Position numbers and translations under genes: made by a program. A stretch of 42,951 bases of DNA, taken from positions 1 through 42,951 of the forward strand of contig PLDC01000008.1 of the NCBI GenBank assembly GCA_003134995.1, read 5' to 3'. This document shows positions 39,619-42,951 of this stretch, one piece after another. This DNA is from Acidobacteriaceae bacterium. Lineage in GTDB: Bacteria > Acidobacteriota > Terriglobia > Terriglobales > Acidobacteriaceae. Under the pieces are notes generated by a model that searched no databases, was not told the origin of the DNA, and saw only the letters and a program-made list of their open reading frames with translations. How positions within the stretch are numbered: position 1 is the first letter of the stretch; each line of letters begins with the position of its first letter.

Positions 39619-41754
39619 ATGCAGTTCACCGAACAATTCGATGTAGTCGTAGTCGGCGCCGGCCATGCCGGGTGCGAGGCCGCGATGGCGGTGGCGCGCA
39701 TGGGGCTGAAGACTGCGCTATACACGCTGAACGTCGATTTGATCGCGCAGATGTCGTGCAATCCCGCCATCGGTGGAATCGCCAAGGGACATCTCGTTCG
39801 CGAGGTCGACGCGCTCGGCGGCATCATGGGCGAGATCACAGACGCGGTGGGAATTCAGTTTCGCCTGCTGAATACTTCGCGTGGGCCGGCCGTGTGGTCG
39901 CCGCGCGCGCAGTGCGACAAGCAGGCCTACCGTCTGAAGATGCGCGAAGTGCTCGAGTCGCAACCGAATTTGAAGATCAAGCAGGCGGAAGTCGCGGAGC
40001 TGATTCTTGAACCGGCTTCCGGCTTCCGGCTTCGGGCGTCCGGAGATGCGGATTCGGTTGAGACCGGAAGCCGCATTCTCGGAGTTAAGCTTCGCGACGG
40101 CCGCACCGTGGGCGCGCAAGCTGTCATCATCACTACCGGAACTTTTCTTAATGGACTCATTCATTGCGGCGAGCAGCAGTATCCCGCCGGACGTTCTGGC
40201 GAACCGAATGCTGTGCTCCTCGGCGAAGCTTTGAAGAATCTTGGCTTGCGTGGTTGCCGGTTGAAGACTGGAACGCCGCCGCGGCTGGATGGACGCAGCA
40301 TTGACTGGTCGCGCTTCGCGGAGCAGCCCGGTGATGCCGACCCTACGCCGTTCAGTTTCCGTACCCGGCGCGTTGCGCATCACGATTCGCAGGTTCCTTG
40401 TTACATCGCATGGACCACGCCTGAAACTCATCGCATCATCCGCGAGAACGTCCATCGCTCGCCCATGTACAGCGGGCAGATTCAGTCGATCGGTCCGCGC
40501 TATTGCCCTTCGATCGAAGACAAGATCGTGAAGTTTCCTGACAAAGAGATGCATCAGCTCTACCTTGAGCCTGAAGGCCTGAACACGCATGAAATTTATG
40601 TCAACGGGATGAGCACGTCGTTGCCGGTCGAGGTGCAGCTTGAGATCCTGAAGTCGATTCCCGGACTTGAGAACGCAGAGATGCTGCGTCCCGGATATGC
40701 CATCGAGTATGACTCGATTGATCCTACGGAATTGCAGCGCACCCTGGAGACGAAGAAGATTGCGAGCTTGTTTTTGGCGGGGCAGATCAATGGCACGTCC
40801 GGTTATGAAGAAGCTGCGTGCCAGGGACTGATGGCGGGCATCAACGCGGCCTTGCAAGTGAAGGCGCAGCCGCCGCTGATTCTCGACCGCACTGAGGCGT
40901 ACACCGCGATCCTGATCGACGACCTGATTTCGAAGGGGACGAACGAACCGTACCGCATGTTCACCTCACGCGCGGAATTCCGCCTGCACCTGCGCATCGA
41001 TAACGCCGACCGCCGGCTAACGCCGCACGGCCGCCGCGTGGGACTGATCTCGGATGGGGCTTGGAATGATTTTCAGGCGAAGCAGCAGCGGTTGGAGAAC
41101 GTGAAGAGCTTGCTGGAGCGGACGAGGTTGAGTCCTGAGATGGTGGGGCGTATTGACACGGCAATGTCGGAGAGCATTACCACACTTCGTCATTCCGAGG
41201 AAAACTCAGTTTGTCATTCCGAGGAGCGAAGCGACGAGGAACCTGCTGTCGCCGACAGCGCCGCAAAACTCGCCATCGGCCTTACCTCGGCCATAGGCCA
41301 GACCTGCGCGCAACTGCTGAAGCGGCCTGAGATCGTCATCGAGAAGCTGGCGCCGATTCTTCGCGAGCTCGATCCCAAGTTTTTTCAAAGAGAATCAATC
41401 CGTGAAAATCCGTGCGAATCCGTGGCCGAGCTTTCTTCGGCTGAGCTTTCTTCGGAGATCCGCAACGAACTTAAGTCTGTGGAAACTGAAATCAAGTATG
41501 AGGGCTACCTGCTGCAACAGCAGCGCGCGATGGAGCGGATGAAAAAGTCGGAGCAGCGTTCGATCCCGGACTGGTTCGACTACCGCTCCATCAGCGGACT
41601 CTCGCACGAGATGCAGGAAAAGCTGATTCACGTGCAGCCTCGCACGCTGGCTCAGGCTTCGCGCATTCCGGGAGTGACTCCGGCGGCGGTTTCGCTGGTC
41701 AATGTCTTCATTGAGATTCAGGCGAAGCGGCGGGAACAACCAGCTGCGCTGTAG
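39619..41754 (+). CDS. mnmG: tRNA uridine-5-carboxymethylaminomethyl modification enzyme MnmG with repeat insertions
   Basis: A 711-residue FAD protein. It has the dinucleotide motif [77 protein letters not shown] and [20 protein letters not shown]. With MnmE it makes cmnm5U34 in tRNA. Family members are about 620-650 residues. The excess is in three repeat-like segments: nucleotides 40011-40073, 41183-41265 and 41385-41455. ATG 39619 was chosen over GTG 39601. No mnmE or rsmG follows it, unlike many genomes. Confidence 0.95.
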   Translation: MQFTEQFDVVVVGAGHAGCEAAMAVARMGLKTALYTLNVDLIAQMSCNPAIGGIAKGHLVREVDALGGIMGEITDAVGIQFRLLNTSRGPAVWSPRAQCDKQAYRLKMREVLESQPNLKIKQAEVAELILEPASGFRLRASGDADSVETGSRILGVKLRDGRTVGAQAVIITTGTFLNGLIHCGEQQYPAGRSGEPNAVLLGEALKNLGLRGCRLKTGTPPRLDGRSIDWSRFAEQPGDADPTPFSFRTRRVAHHDSQVPCYIAWTTPETHRIIRENVHRSPMYSGQIQSIGPRYCPSIEDKIVKFPDKEMHQLYLEPEGLNTHEIYVNGMSTSLPVEVQLEILKSIPGLENAEMLRPGYAIEYDSIDPTELQRTLETKKIASLFLAGQINGTSGYEEAACQGLMAGINAALQVKAQPPLILDRTEAYTAILIDDLISKGTNEPYRMFTSRAEFRLHLRIDNADRRLTPHGRRVGLISDGAWNDFQAKQQRLENVKSLLERTRLSPEMVGRIDTAMSESITTLRHSEENSVCHSEERSDEEPAVADSAAKLAIGLTSAIGQTCAQLLKRPEIVIEKLAPILRELDPKFFQRESIRENPCESVAELSSAELSSEIRNELKSVETEIKYEGYLLQQQRAMERMKKSEQRSIPDWFDYRSISGLSHEMQEKLIHVQPRTLAQASRIPGVTPAAVSLVNVFIEIQAKRREQPAAL
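40011..40073 (+). repeat. GGCTTCCGG repeat insertion in mnmG
   Basis: GGCTTCCGG occurs at 40014-40022 and again overlapping at 40021-40029; CCGGAAGCC follows at 40064-40072, making an inverted repeat. It encodes a Ser/Gly/Arg-rich loop ([18 protein letters not shown]) between two FAD-domain strands, where other MnmG proteins have only a short turn. Confidence 0.65.
41183..41265 (+). repeat. GTCATTCCGAGGA repeat insertion in mnmG
   Basis: Two copies of GTCATTCCGAGGA (41189-41201 and 41213-41225); the second continues to GAGGAACCTGCTGT(C)GCCG. It encodes [20 protein letters not shown]. The unit is shared with the tgt insertion (34077-34125) in opposite coding orientation, and resembles the arms at 11846-11946. 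Confidence 0.8.
41385..41455 (+). repeat. ATCCGTG/GAGCTTTCTTCGG tandem repeat insertion in mnmG
   Basis: AATCCGTG units occur about three times (41397-41424), followed by two copies of GAGCTTTCTTCGG (41429-41456). It encodes [20 protein letters not shown] in a region where MnmG normally has a short helix connection. It remains in frame. Confidence 0.65.
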
Positions 41755-42288
41755 GTTGCAGGGAATAGGGATTAGGGGTTAGGGCGTGGTCTTCGGTTTG
41801 CCTTTGGCGCTTTGCGGTAATGCTACGCTCGGACGTAAGTGACTGATTCTTCACGGGTGCTGACTTCTCTTAGGCGCAAGTTGTTGTATTTCAATAAGAT
41901 ATACATTCGAGCTTTCAAGTCGTTGATTCCAAAGCAGTCGGGAGGTGAACCGGTTTGCCTTGCCGCTACAGGGGCGCGGATGTTCTGGACGACCTTCGGG
42001 GTGCCTGGTGTGGTTCGTCGCGCTCTACGGGGCCTGCAAATCGATTTGTGGGGCATTGGGCGGAATGGCCTGGACGCGTTTTCCGCATCAAAAATGCCGG
42101 CGTCAGGTTTGAGGTTGCAGATTTGCTTGGAGCTAAGATGGCCTAGCCTTAATAAAAGACAATCCTAAGGAGTGGTCTAAACGAGCAGGCTTCCCGAATC
42201 CCAAGGCTCATCGTGCTGCACCTAAAATTCCCCGGATTTAACACTGCGTTAACAATTCAAAAATTACACAGGAGTAATATTCTCTCCC
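41755..42288. other. 534-bp region without a confident gene
   Basis: 41762-41787 is a G-rich AGGGATTAGGGGTTAGGG array just after the mnmG stop. An open frame at 41839-42168 (109 codons) lacks any recognised domain, and the alternative frame over 41955-42146 is equally likely or unlikely. Part may be a decayed gene. The AT-rich stretch at 42235-42275 before the STAS gene probably holds its promoter. Confidence 0.35.
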
Positions 42289-42636
42289 ATGCCGCAAGAG
42301 ACCTTACGAATCGACGACCAGCCCGGAAGCCAGCCCGGCCAGCGCGTTCTTCGCCTGGATGGCGCGCTCGTAATGCCCACGGTGTTTGGGTTTCAATCTA
42401 TGGTGCGTGCTGACACTTCGCGTTCGCTGATTATTGATTTCAGCAACGTTCCTTATGTGGATTCAGCGGGCATCGGAGCGCTGGTCGGAGCCTACGTCAC
42501 GCGCCAAAATAGCGGACGAAGCCTCGCGCTGGTGGGCGTGAGTGAGCGCATTCACAATGCGCTCAAGGTTACGCATGTCGAACAGTTTTTCCGCTTCTTC
42601 GATTCTGTGAGCGCGGCAGAGAGCGGTGGCCAGTGA
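42289..42636 (+). CDS. STAS-domain protein (anti-sigma factor antagonist-like)
   Basis: A 115-residue STAS domain: QRVLRLDGALVMPTVFGFQS, LIIDFSNVPYVDSAGIGALV and SLALVGVSERIHNALKVTHV. Ser in VDSAGIG is at the phosphorylation position of SpoIIAA-type antagonists, which bind anti-sigma factors when unphosphorylated. No partner kinase or phosphatase gene lies in the window. An AGGAG is 14 bases before ATG, somewhat far. Free-standing STAS proteins in acidobacteria are often part of stress or motility switches; its target is unknown. Confidence 0.9.
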   Translation: MPQETLRIDDQPGSQPGQRVLRLDGALVMPTVFGFQSMVRADTSRSLIIDFSNVPYVDSAGIGALVGAYVTRQNSGRSLALVGVSERIHNALKVTHVEQFFRFFDSVSAAESGGQ

Positions 42637-42644
42637 GCAGGACT

Positions 42645-42778
42645 AGGGTTTAGGGAGCAGGGTTTAGGGGAAAGGGATTAGGGGACAGCTAAGGCATTTG
42701 CATTTTTTCTCTGCGCTGGTGTTCAGCCCCTGAGCCTGAACCCTAATCCCTAGCCCCTGACCCCTAGCCCCTAATCAC
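42645..42778. repeat. Inverted G-rich/C-rich heptamer arrays between convergent genes
   Basis: 42645-42687 is a run of AGGGTTTAGGG/AGGGATTAGGGG units on the plus strand; 42737-42778 is a CCCTAATCCCTAGCCCC run that is roughly its complement. About 49 bases separate them. The pair lies between the STAS gene and the leftward OsmC gene, and can form a long imperfect stem. The G-rich arm also has four or more GGG tracts suitable for a quadruplex. Confidence 0.7.
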
Positions 42779-42951
42779 TACTTCCAGTTATTTTCAATCT
42801 GCGGAGGACGCTGCAGGGTTTGCATTACTACGCAGTACTGCTCGGTTTTTATCTTGAGCGCACTTAACTGTTCTGCAGTTGCTTGCGGTGCGCGGATTTC
42901 GAAATTGACTCGGATTTTCTGAAATCCTACGGGCGCCTCTTTGGATATTCC
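42778..42951 (-). CDS. OsmC/Ohr family peroxidase, C-terminal part (cut by window edge)
   Basis: The last 57 residues of an OsmC-family protein: KIRVNFEIRAPQATAEQLSA and LKIKTEQYCVVMQTLQRPPQ. The cysteine in EQYCVVMQTL is the conserved C-terminal catalytic cysteine of OsmC/Ohr organic hydroperoxide peroxidases (typical motif HKYCPVSKTL). The N-terminal half with the first cysteine is outside the window. The stop codon TAG is at the edge of the C-rich array. Confidence 0.85.
   Translation of the reverse strand, partial: GISKEAPVGFQKIRVNFEIRAPQATAEQLSALKIKTEQYCVVMQTLQRPPQIENNWK

Noticed and set aside
39718..40857. Long open frame (379 codons) on the minus strand
   Set aside because: It is fully antisense to mnmG, whose conserved motifs run across the same bases. 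It has no recognisable domain.
41839..42168. 109-codon open frame after mnmG
   Set aside because: No domain, no clear ribosome site, and a competing frame of similar quality. Kept only as an unexplained region.
1..42951. tRNA, rRNA or tmRNA genes
   Set aside because: I looked for T-loop motifs such as GGTTCGAATCC and for rRNA stretches in the gaps and saw none; a covariance-model scan would be needed to be sure.

Overview
The window looks like chromosomal DNA of a Gram-negative acidobacterium (Terriglobia/Acidobacteriia-like). This rests on moderately high GC, LptD and TonB/ExbBD envelope genes, a yajC-secD-secF-tgt cluster, DUF4142 and TIGR01777 proteins, and many dispersed short tandem/inverted repeats between and inside genes. 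Taxonomy is inferred from gene style only; no rRNA or tRNA gene was seen, and no CRISPR array, phage or insertion sequence.

Layout. 1-337: edge-cut RidA. 571-2754: a membrane protein, a TetR regulator and a TIGR01777 oxidoreductase in one leftward operon behind a promoter flanked by two palindromic operators. 2936-3988: duplicated membrane protein. 4147-6366: bifunctional Rel (p)ppGpp enzyme. 6906-10740: rightward KaiC, KaiB, soluble PAS histidine kinase and single-domain response regulator, a clock-like signalling module. 10890-11804: second TIGR01777 gene. 11974-15370: APC permease and RDD protein (leftward). 15656-21480: LptD, LarE, DsbA-like thioredoxin and SurA/parvulin-type PPIase (rightward), three of them envelope biogenesis proteins. 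21658-25681: biotin carrier, biotin carboxylase, ornithine cyclodeaminase-like protein and family 2 glycosyltransferase (leftward). 25854-29768: TonB, ExbB, two ExbD and a TPR lipoprotein. 29949-34766: tgt, yajC, secD, secF. 34875-35807: lone glycine-rich membrane protein. 35890-38747: DUF4142, cytochrome c, FlK-like thioesterase, CADD-like pABA synthase and a small ORF. 38789-39499: internally deleted amidohydrolase. 39619-41754: MnmG. 42289-42951: STAS protein and edge-cut OsmC.

The most unusual signal is a set of dispersed repeats that also sit inside genes. The tRNA-modification genes tgt and mnmG both carry in-frame, repeat-derived insertions (about 84 codons in tgt, and three segments in mnmG). 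They share the same GTCATTCCGA...GAGGAACCTGCTGT unit, read from opposite strands in the two genes. Related inverted arrays lie between convergent genes (11846-11946, 42645-42778) and directly after the secD stop (31151-31251). The Kai-two-component cluster, the TetR operator pair, the CADD-like enzyme and the amidohydrolase that has lost its metal-site core are the other main points.
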